DNA of 64,000 nucleotides. It comes from Fulvimarina sp040239565 (lineage in GTDB: Bacteria > Pseudomonadota > Alphaproteobacteria > Rhizobiales > Rhizobiaceae). The number at the start of each line of letters is the position of its first letter. Within the stretch, counting starts at the first letter, position 1. This document shows, piece by piece, positions 17,610 to 27,590 of the stretch. Under the pieces are notes generated by a model, which had not been told where the DNA came from, did no database searches, and was given only the letters and a program-made list of their open reading frames with translations. Position numbers and translations under genes: made by a program. Location: the NCBI RefSeq assembly GCF_040239565.1, contig NZ_JBEHWS010000010.1, forward strand, positions 88,676 to 152,675, read 5' to 3'.

Positions 17610-19118
17610 TCAGTTGGCCTGTGCGACGGACTGGGCAGCTTCCAGTCCGGCACTGTAGGTATTGATAAGTTGCTCGACCGATGCCGCGGTCACATCGAAG
17701 ACCGGCATCGGATAGACGCCGAAGAAGATGACGAGAACGATCAGCGGATAGAGCAGCGCCTTTTCGCGCCGCGAGAGATCGAGGATCTGCCTGAGGCTTT
17801 CCTTCTCAAGCGCACCGAAGACGACCCGGCGATAAAGCCACAGCGCGTAGGCCGCAGACAAGATCACACCGGTTGCCGCGAAGATCGCCACCCAGCTGTT
17901 CACCTGGAAGACACCCATCAGCGTCAGGAACTCGCCGACGAAACCGCTCGTGCCGGGCAGGCCGACATTCGCCATGGTGAAGATCAGCATGGCGACGGCA
18001 TATTTCGGCATGCGGTTCACAAGACCGCCATAGGCCGTGATCTCGCGAGTGTGCATCCGGTCGTAGACGACACCGACGCACAGGAAGAGCGCGCCGGAAA
18101 TGAGGCCGTGGGAGAGCATCTGGAAGATCGCGCCCTGCACACCCTGTGCGTTCGCCGCGAAGATACCCATTGTCACGAAGCCCATATGGGCGACCGACGA
18201 ATAGGCGATCAGCTTCTTGATGTCCTCCTGCATCAGCGCGACCAGGGACGTGTAGATGATCGCGATGACCGACAGCGTATAGACGAACGGCGCGAAATCG
18301 GCCGAGGCAAGCGGGAACATCGGCAACGAGAAGCGCAGGAAACCGTAGCCGCCGAGCTTCAGGAGGATGCCCGCCAGGATCACCGACCCAGCCGTCGGTG
18401 CCTCCACGTGGGCATCGGGAAGCCAGGTATGCACCGGCCACATCGGCATCTTCACTGCAAAGCTCGCGAAGAAGGCGAACCAGAGCCAGGCCTGCATCGA
18501 GGCCGGGAAGTCGTGCGCCAGAAGCTCGGGGATCGAGGTCGTACCAGCATCCCAGTACATCGCCATCATAGCGACCAGCATCAGCACGGAGCCGAGGAAG
18601 GTGTAGAGGAAGAACTTGTAGCTCGCATAGATGCGGCGTTTACCGCCCCAGACCCCGATGATCAGGAACATCGGGATGAGACCACCCTCGAAGAAGATGT
18701 AGAACAATATCAGGTCGAGCGCACAGAAGACGCCGATGACCAGCGTTTCCAAGACGAGAAACGCGATCATGTACTCCTTCACCCGCGACTGAACACTCTC
18801 GTAACTCGCGAGGATGCAGAGTGGCATCAGGAAGGTCGTCAAGATGACGAACAGCATCGAGATGCCGTCGACCCCCATGTGGTAGGTGATGCCCGTCCCG
18901 AGCCACTCGGCCTGCTCGACGAACTGGAAGCCTGTCGTCTGGTAGTCGAACTCGCCCCAGATCCAGAGAGAGACGATGAAGGTAAACACCGTCGTCAGCA
19001 GCGCGACATTGCGGATGTTCCGACGCGCGAGTTCGTTGTCGTCCTGAATAAGCAGGATCAGGAACGCACCGACGAGCGGCAGGAAGGTGACGGTCGAAAG
19101 AATCGGCCACTCGGTCAT
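17610..19118 (-). CDS. nuoM: NADH-quinone oxidoreductase subunit M
   Basis: A 502-residue antiporter-like membrane subunit. The conserved KMPMWPVHTWLPDAHVEAPT stretch and the IKKLIAYSSVAHMGFV segment are both intact, and the essential glutamate lies in FFEGGLIPMFLIIG. It pumps protons in complex I. Its start touches the last base of nuoL (shared position 19118), so translation is probably coupled. Antisense reading frames of up to 505 codons across this gene are composition artefacts. Confidence 0.97.
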   Translation of the reverse strand: MTEWPILSTVTFLPLVGAFLILLIQDDNELARRNIRNVALLTTVFTFIVSLWIWGEFDYQTTGFQFVEQAEWLGTGITYHMGVDGISMLFVILTTFLMPLCILASYESVQSRVKEYMIAFLVLETLVIGVFCALDLILFYIFFEGGLIPMFLIIGVWGGKRRIYASYKFFLYTFLGSVLMLVAMMAMYWDAGTTSIPELLAHDFPASMQAWLWFAFFASFAVKMPMWPVHTWLPDAHVEAPTAGSVILAGILLKLGGYGFLRFSLPMFPLASADFAPFVYTLSVIAIIYTSLVALMQEDIKKLIAYSSVAHMGFVTMGIFAANAQGVQGAIFQMLSHGLISGALFLCVGVVYDRMHTREITAYGGLVNRMPKYAVAMLIFTMANVGLPGTSGFVGEFLTLMGVFQVNSWVAIFAATGVILSAAYALWLYRRVVFGALEKESLRQILDLSRREKALLYPLIVLVIFFGVYPMPVFDVTAASVEQLINTYSAGLEAAQSVAQAN

Positions 19119-21124
19119 CAGGAGATACCCCCGATCATCATCCAGGTGACGAGCGCCGCGACGCCGATGAGCATCGCGAAGGCGTAGTGGTAGAGATAAC
19201 CGGTCTGAAGCTTCACGACGCGGTTGGTGACATCGAGAACACGCGCCGAAACGCCGTCAGGACCCAACCCGTCGATGATGCGTCCGTCCCCGGTCTTCCA
19301 GAGCGTACGGCCGACCCATTTCGCGCTACGCACGAAGAGAAAGTCGTAGAGCTCGTCGAAGTACCACTTGTTGAGGAAGAACTTGTAGAGCCCTCGATGG
19401 GTCTGGCTGAGCTGCTTCGGCATCGCCGGATTGGCGATGTAGAAGTAATAGGCCAGCCCGAAGCCGATCGCCATCATGACCGTTGGAATGATCGCCACAC
19501 CGAACGCGACCTCATGAAGATCGTGCAGCACGTGGTTCTCTGCGCCCGTGAAGAGAGCCGCACCCCAGAAGTGCTCATAGGCTTCGCCGACAAATTCATG
19601 CTCGAACAGCATACCGGCGAAGATCGCCCCGGCCGCGAGAATGAAGAGAGGAATCGTCATGACCGACGGCGACTCGTGGACGTGATGCATCACGTCCGCG
19701 GAAGCACGGGGCTTGCCGTGAAAGGTGAGGAAGATCAGGCGCCACGAATAGAAGCTCGTGAGCAGCGCCGCGATTACCGTCAGACCCCAGCCGTAGAGCG
19801 CAAAAGCGTTGTGGCCGACGAAGGCCGCCTCGATCACGGCGTCCTTTGAGAAGTAGCCGGCGGTCAGCGGAAAGCCCGTCAGCGCAAGCGTACCGATGAT
19901 CATCGTCCAGTAGGTGATCGGGATGTGCTTCCGCAGCCCACCCATGCGGCGCATGTCCTGCTCGTCGGAAACGGCGTGAATGACCGAACCCGCCCCAAGG
20001 AAAAGAAGCGCCTTGAAGAAGGCGTGGGTGAAGAGGTGGAAGATCGCCACCGAATACGCTCCGACGCCCAGAGCCACAAACATGTAGCCAAGCTGCGAAC
20101 AGGTCGAATAGGCGATCACGCGCTTGATGTCGTTCTGAACGAGGCCGACCGTCGCGGCGAAGAACGCCGTCGTCGCGCCTACGAAGGTCACCACTGTCAA
20201 AGCGGTATGGCTGAGCTCGAAGAGCGGTGACATGCGCGCCAACATGAAGACGCCGGCGGTCACCATGGTCGCCGCGTGGATCAGCGCGGAGACCGGTGTC
20301 GGACCTTCCATCGCGTCCGGTAGCCAGGTGTGCAGCCCGAGCTGGGCCGATTTGCCCATGGCGCCCAGGAAGAGAAGCAGGCAGACGCAGGTGATCGCGC
20401 TGCCCATGGTCAGTGAGTAACCGGCGAAGCTGAGAACGACATCACCCATATTCGCAGCGCCTTCGGCAGCTGCCTCCGCGCCCTCACCGCCCGCTTCGCC
20501 CATGCGCGAGGCGACATCGGCGGCGCCGGCGAAGATCGTGTCGAGATTGACCGACTGGAAGATCGCGAACACGCCGAAGATGCCAAGGAGAAAGCCGAAG
20601 TCGCCGACACGGTTGACGATGAAGGCCTTCATCGCGGCCGCGTTCGCGGACGGCTTCTTGTACCAGAAACCGATCAGCAGATAAGAGGCGAGACCGACAC
20701 CTTCCCAGCCGAAGAACATCTGAACGAGGTTGTCGGCCGTCACCAGCATCAGCATGGCGAAGGTGAAGAGAGAGAGATAGGCGAAGAAGCGCGGCCGATG
20801 CGGATCGTGATGCATGTAGCCGATCGAATAGATGTGGACGAGCGCCGACACCGTATTCACGACCACAAGCATCACGAGCGTGAGCCGGTCGATCTTGAGA
20901 GCCCAGGAAACGTCGAGACCGCCCGACTGCATCCAGTGCAGCATGGTGATCGGAGCCATCGGCTCCTCGGCGCTGAACGTCAGGAAGCCGATCCAGGAGA
21001 GAACCGCTGCGACGATGAGGAAGCCCGACGTAATGTATTCCGACGCCTTGGCGCCAATCGTATTGCCGCCGAGGCCGGCGATAAGGAAGCCGGCGAGCGG
21101 GAGAAGGACGATGATCTGATACAC
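19118..21124 (-). CDS. nuoL: NADH-quinone oxidoreductase subunit L
   Basis: A 668-residue subunit with an antiporter-like core. It contains LFLGAMGKSAQLGLHTWLPD and the NDIKRVIAYSTCSQLGYM stretch, plus the long C-terminal lateral helix that braces the membrane arm. The insertion near residues 205-225 is rich in Gly, Ala and Glu and lies in a loop. It follows nuoK by seven bases and is followed without a gap by nuoM. Confidence 0.97.
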   Translation of the reverse strand: MYQIIVLLPLAGFLIAGLGGNTIGAKASEYITSGFLIVAAVLSWIGFLTFSAEEPMAPITMLHWMQSGGLDVSWALKIDRLTLVMLVVVNTVSALVHIYSIGYMHHDPHRPRFFAYLSLFTFAMLMLVTADNLVQMFFGWEGVGLASYLLIGFWYKKPSANAAAMKAFIVNRVGDFGFLLGIFGVFAIFQSVNLDTIFAGAADVASRMGEAGGEGAEAAAEGAANMGDVVLSFAGYSLTMGSAITCVCLLLFLGAMGKSAQLGLHTWLPDAMEGPTPVSALIHAATMVTAGVFMLARMSPLFELSHTALTVVTFVGATTAFFAATVGLVQNDIKRVIAYSTCSQLGYMFVALGVGAYSVAIFHLFTHAFFKALLFLGAGSVIHAVSDEQDMRRMGGLRKHIPITYWTMIIGTLALTGFPLTAGYFSKDAVIEAAFVGHNAFALYGWGLTVIAALLTSFYSWRLIFLTFHGKPRASADVMHHVHESPSVMTIPLFILAAGAIFAGMLFEHEFVGEAYEHFWGAALFTGAENHVLHDLHEVAFGVAIIPTVMMAIGFGLAYYFYIANPAMPKQLSQTHRGLYKFFLNKWYFDELYDFLFVRSAKWVGRTLWKTGDGRIIDGLGPDGVSARVLDVTNRVVKLQTGYLYHYAFAMLIGVAALVTWMMIGGIS

Positions 21125-21131
21125 GTCTCGA

Positions 21132-21440
21132 TCAGCCTTTCATCGTGTTGACGTCGTCGACGGCGATCGAGCCGCGATTACGGAAGAAGACCACCAGGAT
21201 AGCGAGGCCGATAGCTGCCTCGGCCGCGGCGACCGTCAAAACGAAAAGCGCGAAGACCTGCCCCGCGAGATCGTTCAGGAAGGCCGAGAAGGCCACGAAG
21301 TTGATGTTGACCGCGAGCAGGATGAGCTCAACCGACATCAGGATCGTGATGATGTTCTTCCGGTTCATGAAGATGCCGAACACGCCGATCACGAAAAGGA
21401 TCGCCGCGACGGTCAGGTACTGGCCGAGACCAACTTCCAT
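21132..21440 (-). CDS. nuoK: NADH-quinone oxidoreductase subunit K
   Basis: A 102-residue subunit with three membrane helices, the standard NuoK size. Conserved membrane glutamates are visible in MSVELILLAVN and in the TVAAAEAAIGLAI segment, which belong to the proton channel of complex I. It lies between nuoJ (27 bases upstream) and nuoL. Confidence 0.96.
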   Translation of the reverse strand: MEVGLGQYLTVAAILFVIGVFGIFMNRKNIITILMSVELILLAVNINFVAFSAFLNDLAGQVFALFVLTVAAAEAAIGLAILVVFFRNRGSIAVDDVNTMKG

Positions 21441-21467
21441 GTTCTCAAGCCCCTCGTTCGTTCTTCG

Positions 21468-22085
21468 TCATATTCCGCGTCCGCTTTCGACTTGCTTGAT
21501 CTCGATCGACGTCGACGGGTTGCGTGCGACCTGATCTGGAATCGACTGGCGGCGCACCTTCTCCTTGTGGCGGAGCGTCAGCACGATGGCGCCTACCATT
21601 GCGACGAAGAGGATCAGGCCGGCCAGCTGAAAGAACAGGATGTAACGGGTGTAGAGCACGTTGCCGAGCGCCTCGATATTCGAGGCGCCGCCCACTTCGT
21701 CCATCGGCAGCGCGGTCTGGCTGGCGAGCACCGGATCGGCGATCGAGCCCGACCCAGCGATGATGAGTTCGGCGAGAAGCAGGACGGCGATAATCGCGCC
21801 GAACGGCGCATACTGGATCACGCGACTCTTCAACTGGCCGACGTCAAGATCGAGCATCATGACGACGAAGAGGAAGAGAATCGCCACCGCACCCACATAG
21901 ACGACGATGAGAATCAGCGCGAGGAACTCGGCGCCCGCGAGCAGGAACAGGCCCGCCGCTGCTACGAAGGTGAGAATCAGGAATAGCACCGAATGGACCG
22001 GGTTCTTCGAGAACACGACCATCAGGGCGCTGCCGACCGCGATGAAGGCAAAGATATAGAAGAAGAATGCCTGGAGACCGAGCAT
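21468..22085 (-). CDS. nuoJ: NADH-quinone oxidoreductase subunit J
   Basis: A 205-residue membrane subunit with five helices. VYVGAVAILFLFVVMMLD is the conserved bent helix of the family. I start at ATG 22085 (MLGLQAFFFYIFAF), since the 16 upstream residues of the open frame are hydrophilic and unlike NuoJ. A 97-base gap separates it from nuoI; I see no gene there. NuoJ couples the quinone site to the proton channels. Confidence 0.95.
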   Translation of the reverse strand: MLGLQAFFFYIFAFIAVGSALMVVFSKNPVHSVLFLILTFVAAAGLFLLAGAEFLALILIVVYVGAVAILFLFVVMMLDLDVGQLKSRVIQYAPFGAIIAVLLLAELIIAGSGSIADPVLASQTALPMDEVGGASNIEALGNVLYTRYILFFQLAGLILFVAMVGAIVLTLRHKEKVRRQSIPDQVARNPSTSIEIKQVESGRGI

Positions 22086-22182
22086 CGAAGCTCCCTGTAG
22101 TCGTTCGCGCGGGGCCCATTCGGACCTCGACAACCCGTGCCGAACCGCCGAGTCTTACACCGTTCGCCGGTTCTGGCCCGGC

Positions 22183-22674
22183 TTACCTGTATGGCGCGTC
22201 GAGCGCAATGTTGCGCGCAATTTCCCGCTCCCAGCGATCGCCGTTCGCGAGAAGTTTCTGCTTGTCGTAATAGAGTTCCTCACGGGTCTCCGTGGCGAAC
22301 TCGAAATTCGGTCCCTCGACGATGGCATCCACCGGGCAGGCTTCCTGGCAGAAGCCGCAATAGATACACTTCACCATGTCGATGTCGTAGCGAACCGTGC
22401 GGCGGGTACCATCGTTCTGGCGCGGTCCGGCCTCGATAGTGATCGCCTGAGCAGGACAGATCGCTTCGCAAAGCTTGCAGGCGATGCAGCGTTCCTGGCC
22501 GTTCGGATAGCGACGCAGAGCATGTTCGCCGCGGAAACGCGGAGAGACAGGCCCCTTCTCGAAGGGATAATTGATCGTCGCCTTGGGGGCGAAGAAATAC
22601 CGGAGCGCAAGGCCGAAGGCCTGCACGAACTCGACGAGAAAGAGCGATCGAACCGTTTGTGCGATAGCGGACAT
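22183..22674 (-). CDS. nuoI: NADH-quinone oxidoreductase subunit I
   Basis: A 163-residue ferredoxin-like subunit carrying clusters N6a and N6b. Two [4Fe-4S] motifs are complete: CIACKLCEAICP and CIYCGFCQEACP. The N-terminal amphipathic helix (LFLVEFVQAFGLALRYFF) places it on the membrane arm. I start at ATG 22674 (MSAIAQTVRSL), because the 13 extra residues of the open frame do not fit the family. A 152-base gap separates it from the small membrane gene upstream. Confidence 0.96.
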   Translation of the reverse strand: MSAIAQTVRSLFLVEFVQAFGLALRYFFAPKATINYPFEKGPVSPRFRGEHALRRYPNGQERCIACKLCEAICPAQAITIEAGPRQNDGTRRTVRYDIDMVKCIYCGFCQEACPVDAIVEGPNFEFATETREELYYDKQKLLANGDRWEREIARNIALDAPYR

Positions 22675-22826
22675 GATAGGGTCCCAGATGCTTCCTTCTG
22701 CTCCCCGGCGCATCGGCGATCCTCATGACCACCAGCGCTCCTCGGCGGGAGCTTGACAATTCCTGGTCTGGCCGACGTCGGAGGTCGTCCGACAATACAG
22801 GCCTTCAGTGTGTTTTCGTGTCGAGC

Positions 22827-23030
22827 CTAGACCAGATAGGCTCCGACATACCAGCCGGCGATCGGGAAGAACATCAGCTGAGAGATCCTGACGATCTCGA
22901 TGATCAGCCCACCTCCAACGCGCTCCGTCGGCCGCTGCTCCTTGAACCGGTTCCTGACGAAACCGAGGACGAAATAATCGGCGATGCCAATAACGAGGCC
23001 AACCAGCGCGCCGATCAGCCCCATCGACAT
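22827..23030 (-). CDS. Small membrane protein inside the nuo cluster
   Basis: A 67-residue protein with two hydrophobic helices: residues about 4-25 (GLIGALVGLVIGIADYFVLG) and about 44-65. It lies between nuoH, whose last base it touches, and nuoI. I recall similar small proteins at this spot in other Rhizobiales, but I know of no function or subunit name. An accessory or assembly role in complex I is a guess from position. The start could also be two codons later (MGLIG). Confidence 0.65.
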   Translation of the reverse strand: MSMGLIGALVGLVIGIADYFVLGFVRNRFKEQRPTERVGGGLIIEIVRISQLMFFPIAGWYVGAYLV

Positions 23031-24082
23031 CAGGCGGCCGCTCCCCAGCCGAAGATCTGGACCACGAAAGCCGTGATGACCACCATCCCCAGCGAAATCG
23101 GCAGGAAAACCTTCCAGCCGAGACGCATCAGCTGGTCATAGCGGTATCGTGGTACGAAGGCCTTCACCATGGCGAACATGAAGAACACCAGTCCGGCTTT
23201 CAACGTGAACCACATGAAGCCCGGGATCCAGTTGAGGAGGAAGATGTCGAACGGCGGGAGCCAGCCCCCCAGGAACAGGATCGTCGTCAGGCAGCACATC
23301 AGGGTGATCGCTGCGTACTCGCCGAGCATGAACATCATGTACGGCGCCGCCGAATATTCAACCATGTAACCCGCGACGAGCTCCGATTCGGCCTCAGGAA
23401 GGTCGAAGGGCGGGCGGTTCGTCTCCGCGAGCGCCGAGATGAAGAACACGATGAACATCGGGAAGAGGCCGAGCCAGTGCCAGTCGAGGAAACTCGCCGG
23501 CAAGCCGAGCATCGTGCCGAGCCCGGTCGTTTGCGCCATCACGATCTCGGAAAGGTTCAGCGAGCCGACACAGAGAAGAACGGTGACGATCACGAAACCG
23601 ATCGAGACCTCGTAGGACACCATCTGCGCGGCCGAACGCAGCGCGCCGAGGAAGGCGTATTTCGAGTTCGACGCCCAGCCACCCATGATCACGCCGTAGA
23701 CTTCCAGCGATGAGATCGCGAAGACGAAGAGAATGCCGACATTGATGTCCGCAATCACCCAGCCTTGCGCCACGGGAATCACCGCAAACGTCGCTAGCGC
23801 CAGGGTAACGGCGACGAGCGGCGCCAAGAGGAAGACCGGCTTGTCCGACGATGCCGGGACGATCGGCTCTTTCAGCGCGAATTTCAAAAGATCGGCAAAG
23901 GACTGGAATAGCCCCCAAGGCCCGACGACGTTCGGGCCGCGACGCAACTGCACCGCCGCCCAGATCTTGCGGTCGGCAAGCAGAATATAAGCGATCATAA
24001 CGAGGAGAACGACCAGAAAGAGGACGCTCTGCGCGAGGATGATCAGGCCGGGCCAGAGGTAAACCGAGAAGAAGTCAGTCAA
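23030..24082 (-). CDS. nuoH: NADH-quinone oxidoreductase subunit H
   Basis: A 350-residue membrane subunit with about eight helices, forming the quinone chamber with NuoB and NuoD. Conserved stretches include RRGPNVVGPWGLFQSFADLL and FDLPEAESELVAGY, both lining the quinone path. It follows nuoG by 12 bases. Its stop overlaps the start of the small membrane gene. Confidence 0.97.
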   Translation of the reverse strand: MTDFFSVYLWPGLIILAQSVLFLVVLLVMIAYILLADRKIWAAVQLRRGPNVVGPWGLFQSFADLLKFALKEPIVPASSDKPVFLLAPLVAVTLALATFAVIPVAQGWVIADINVGILFVFAISSLEVYGVIMGGWASNSKYAFLGALRSAAQMVSYEVSIGFVIVTVLLCVGSLNLSEIVMAQTTGLGTMLGLPASFLDWHWLGLFPMFIVFFISALAETNRPPFDLPEAESELVAGYMVEYSAAPYMMFMLGEYAAITLMCCLTTILFLGGWLPPFDIFLLNWIPGFMWFTLKAGLVFFMFAMVKAFVPRYRYDQLMRLGWKVFLPISLGMVVITAFVVQIFGWGAAA

Positions 24083-24094
24083 GCCGTTTCGTCC

Positions 24095-26170
24095 TTATTC
24101 CGCCGCTTCGAGATGCACCTGGCTCGCGAGCCGCGAACACTCCGCCATCACCTTCGAGGCCCGCGCAATCGGGTTCGTCAGATAGAAGTCCGCGACATTC
24201 GAAGTCAGCGGCATGGATTGCAGCTTTTCGGCCCGATCCGCAAGACCGGTGATCGCACCATTGTCCACAGGCACGATGGCATCGGTCCGCATGAAGCCGT
24301 GCTCGGCGTAGAGTTCCTTGCGCAGCTGCATCAGCGAATCGAAGGGCAGCTGCTTGCCGATGACGGCCGAAAGCGCGCGGATGACAGCCCAGTCTTCCTT
24401 CGCCTCGCCGGGAGGGAAAGATGCGCGGCTCGCGACCTGAGCCCGGCCTTCGAGATTGACGTAGGTACCGGATTTCTCGGTATAGGCGGCGGTCGGCAGG
24501 ATGACGTCAGCGCGGCTTGCGCCCTTGTCGCCATGGCTGCCCATGTAGACGACGAACGGTCCATCCGGAACGTCGATCTCGTCGGCAGCCATGTTGAAGA
24601 GAAGGTCGACACCGCCGGACACCATCTGAGCTGCGGTCTGGCCGCCATCGCCCGGCACGAAGCCGATATCGAGACCGCCGACGCGCGAAGCCGCGGTCTG
24701 CATCACGTTGAAGCCGTTCCAGCTGTCGGTGACTGCGCCGATCTCACGGGCAAGAGCGGCTACGGAGGCGAGAATGGCCGAACCGTTATCCCCGGAGAGA
24801 GCCCCCTGCCCCAAGATGATCATCGGCCGCTCGGCACCCTTAAGTGCCTCGAAGAAGCCTTGGCTCGCGCCTTCGATGTCGGACAGCGTGTCCGTGCCGG
24901 CGCCGAGATAGGTGTAATCGTACCGAAGATCAGTGTTCTCGCCGATGACGCCGATCGGAAAGCCCTCCATCCGCCAGCGCTTGCGGATTCGCGCGTTGAG
25001 AACGGAGGCTTCGAAGCGCGGATTGGCGCCGATGATGAGAAGCGCGTCAGCCTCTTCGATCCCGGCGATCGTCGTGTTGAAAATGTAGGATGCGCGACCA
25101 TCGGCCGGATGACTGACCGATCCATCCTGACGGCAATCGATGTTCGCCGAGCCAATCTCGCCCATCAGGCGCTTCATCGCCCACATGTCCTCTACGGCCG
25201 AGAGATCGCCGGCGATCGCGCCAACCTTCGAGGCATCGGTCGAATCAAGCTTTGCCTTCACGGCCGCGAAGGCCTCCGGCCAGCTCGCCGGCTGAAGGCG
25301 GCCATCCTTACGCACATAGGGCTTGTCGAGGCGCTGGACGCGCAGGCCGTCCCAGATGAAGCGCGTCTTGTCAGAAATCCACTCCTCATTCACGGCTTCG
25401 TTGGTGCGCGGCAGGATGCGCATCACCTCACGACCCCGTGTATCGACGCGGATGCCAGAACCGACCGCGTCCATCACGTCGATCGTCTCGGTCTTCGTCA
25501 GCTCCCACGGTCGGGCCTGGAAGGCGTAAGGACGAGACGTCAGCGCGCCGACCGGACAGAGATCGATGACATTACCCTGGAGCTCCGAGGTCATCGCCTG
25601 TTCGAGATAGGTAGTGATCTCGGCATCCTCGCCACGGCCGACGAGGCCGAGCTCGGAAATGCCGGCGACTTCCGTCGTAAAGCGGACACAGCGCGTGCAG
25701 TGGATGCAGCGCGTCATGATCGTCTTGACGAGCGGGCCGATATACTTGTCCTCAACGGCACGCTTGTTCTCGACATAACGCGAGGAATCGACGCCGTAGG
25801 CCATTGCCTGGTCCTGCAGATCGCACTCGCCGCCCTGATCGCAGATCGGGCAATCGAGCGGATGGTTGATCAGCAGGAACTCCATCACGCCTTCACGGGC
25901 CTTCTTGACCATCGGCGTTGTGGTGAAGACTTCCGGCAGCTCGCCGTTCGGGCCCTTGCGCAGATCCTTCACGCCCATGGCGCAGGACGCGGCGGGTTTT
26001 GGCGGACCGCCCTTAACCTCAACGAGGCACATGCGGCAGTTGCCGGCGATCGACAGCCGCTCATGGAAGCAGAAGCGGGGAATTTCGGCGCCCGCTTCCT
26101 CGCACGCCTGAAGCAGCGTGAAGTGATCCGGAACATCGACCTCGCGGCCATCGACTTTGAGCTGTGTCAT
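24095..26170 (-). CDS. nuoG: NADH-quinone oxidoreductase subunit G
   Basis: A 691-residue iron-sulfur subunit. The N-terminal ferredoxin domain has the [2Fe-2S] ligands in GAEIPRFCFHERLSIAGNCR and CRMCLVE. The His-Cys3 cluster follows in HPLDCPICDQGGECDLQD, and the [4Fe-4S] ligands CIHCTRCVRF after it. The rest is a molybdopterin-oxidoreductase-like domain without cofactor. It passes electrons from NuoF toward NuoI. The gap to nuoF is 100 bases. The 834-codon frame on the opposite strand is an artefact. Confidence 0.96.
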   Translation of the reverse strand: MTQLKVDGREVDVPDHFTLLQACEEAGAEIPRFCFHERLSIAGNCRMCLVEVKGGPPKPAASCAMGVKDLRKGPNGELPEVFTTTPMVKKAREGVMEFLLINHPLDCPICDQGGECDLQDQAMAYGVDSSRYVENKRAVEDKYIGPLVKTIMTRCIHCTRCVRFTTEVAGISELGLVGRGEDAEITTYLEQAMTSELQGNVIDLCPVGALTSRPYAFQARPWELTKTETIDVMDAVGSGIRVDTRGREVMRILPRTNEAVNEEWISDKTRFIWDGLRVQRLDKPYVRKDGRLQPASWPEAFAAVKAKLDSTDASKVGAIAGDLSAVEDMWAMKRLMGEIGSANIDCRQDGSVSHPADGRASYIFNTTIAGIEEADALLIIGANPRFEASVLNARIRKRWRMEGFPIGVIGENTDLRYDYTYLGAGTDTLSDIEGASQGFFEALKGAERPMIILGQGALSGDNGSAILASVAALAREIGAVTDSWNGFNVMQTAASRVGGLDIGFVPGDGGQTAAQMVSGGVDLLFNMAADEIDVPDGPFVVYMGSHGDKGASRADVILPTAAYTEKSGTYVNLEGRAQVASRASFPPGEAKEDWAVIRALSAVIGKQLPFDSLMQLRKELYAEHGFMRTDAIVPVDNGAITGLADRAEKLQSMPLTSNVADFYLTNPIARASKVMAECSRLASQVHLEAAE

Positions 26171-26270
26171 CGTCTTTCAAACTTTCTCTTCCGGGCGACC
26201 GAAGCGTATCCGCGCCAATTCGGCTCCCGGCAAAATTTAACGTATCGCACGATCGCGTGCACGACCCACT

Positions 26271-27575
<1,305 letters not shown>

Positions 27576-27590
27576 ATACCCGCTCCTTGC

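Noticed and set aside
17670..19187. 505-codon plus-strand frame opposite nuoM
   Set aside because: Antisense artefact of a GC-rich gene; no ribosome-binding site and low-complexity Arg/Glu/Asp/His content.
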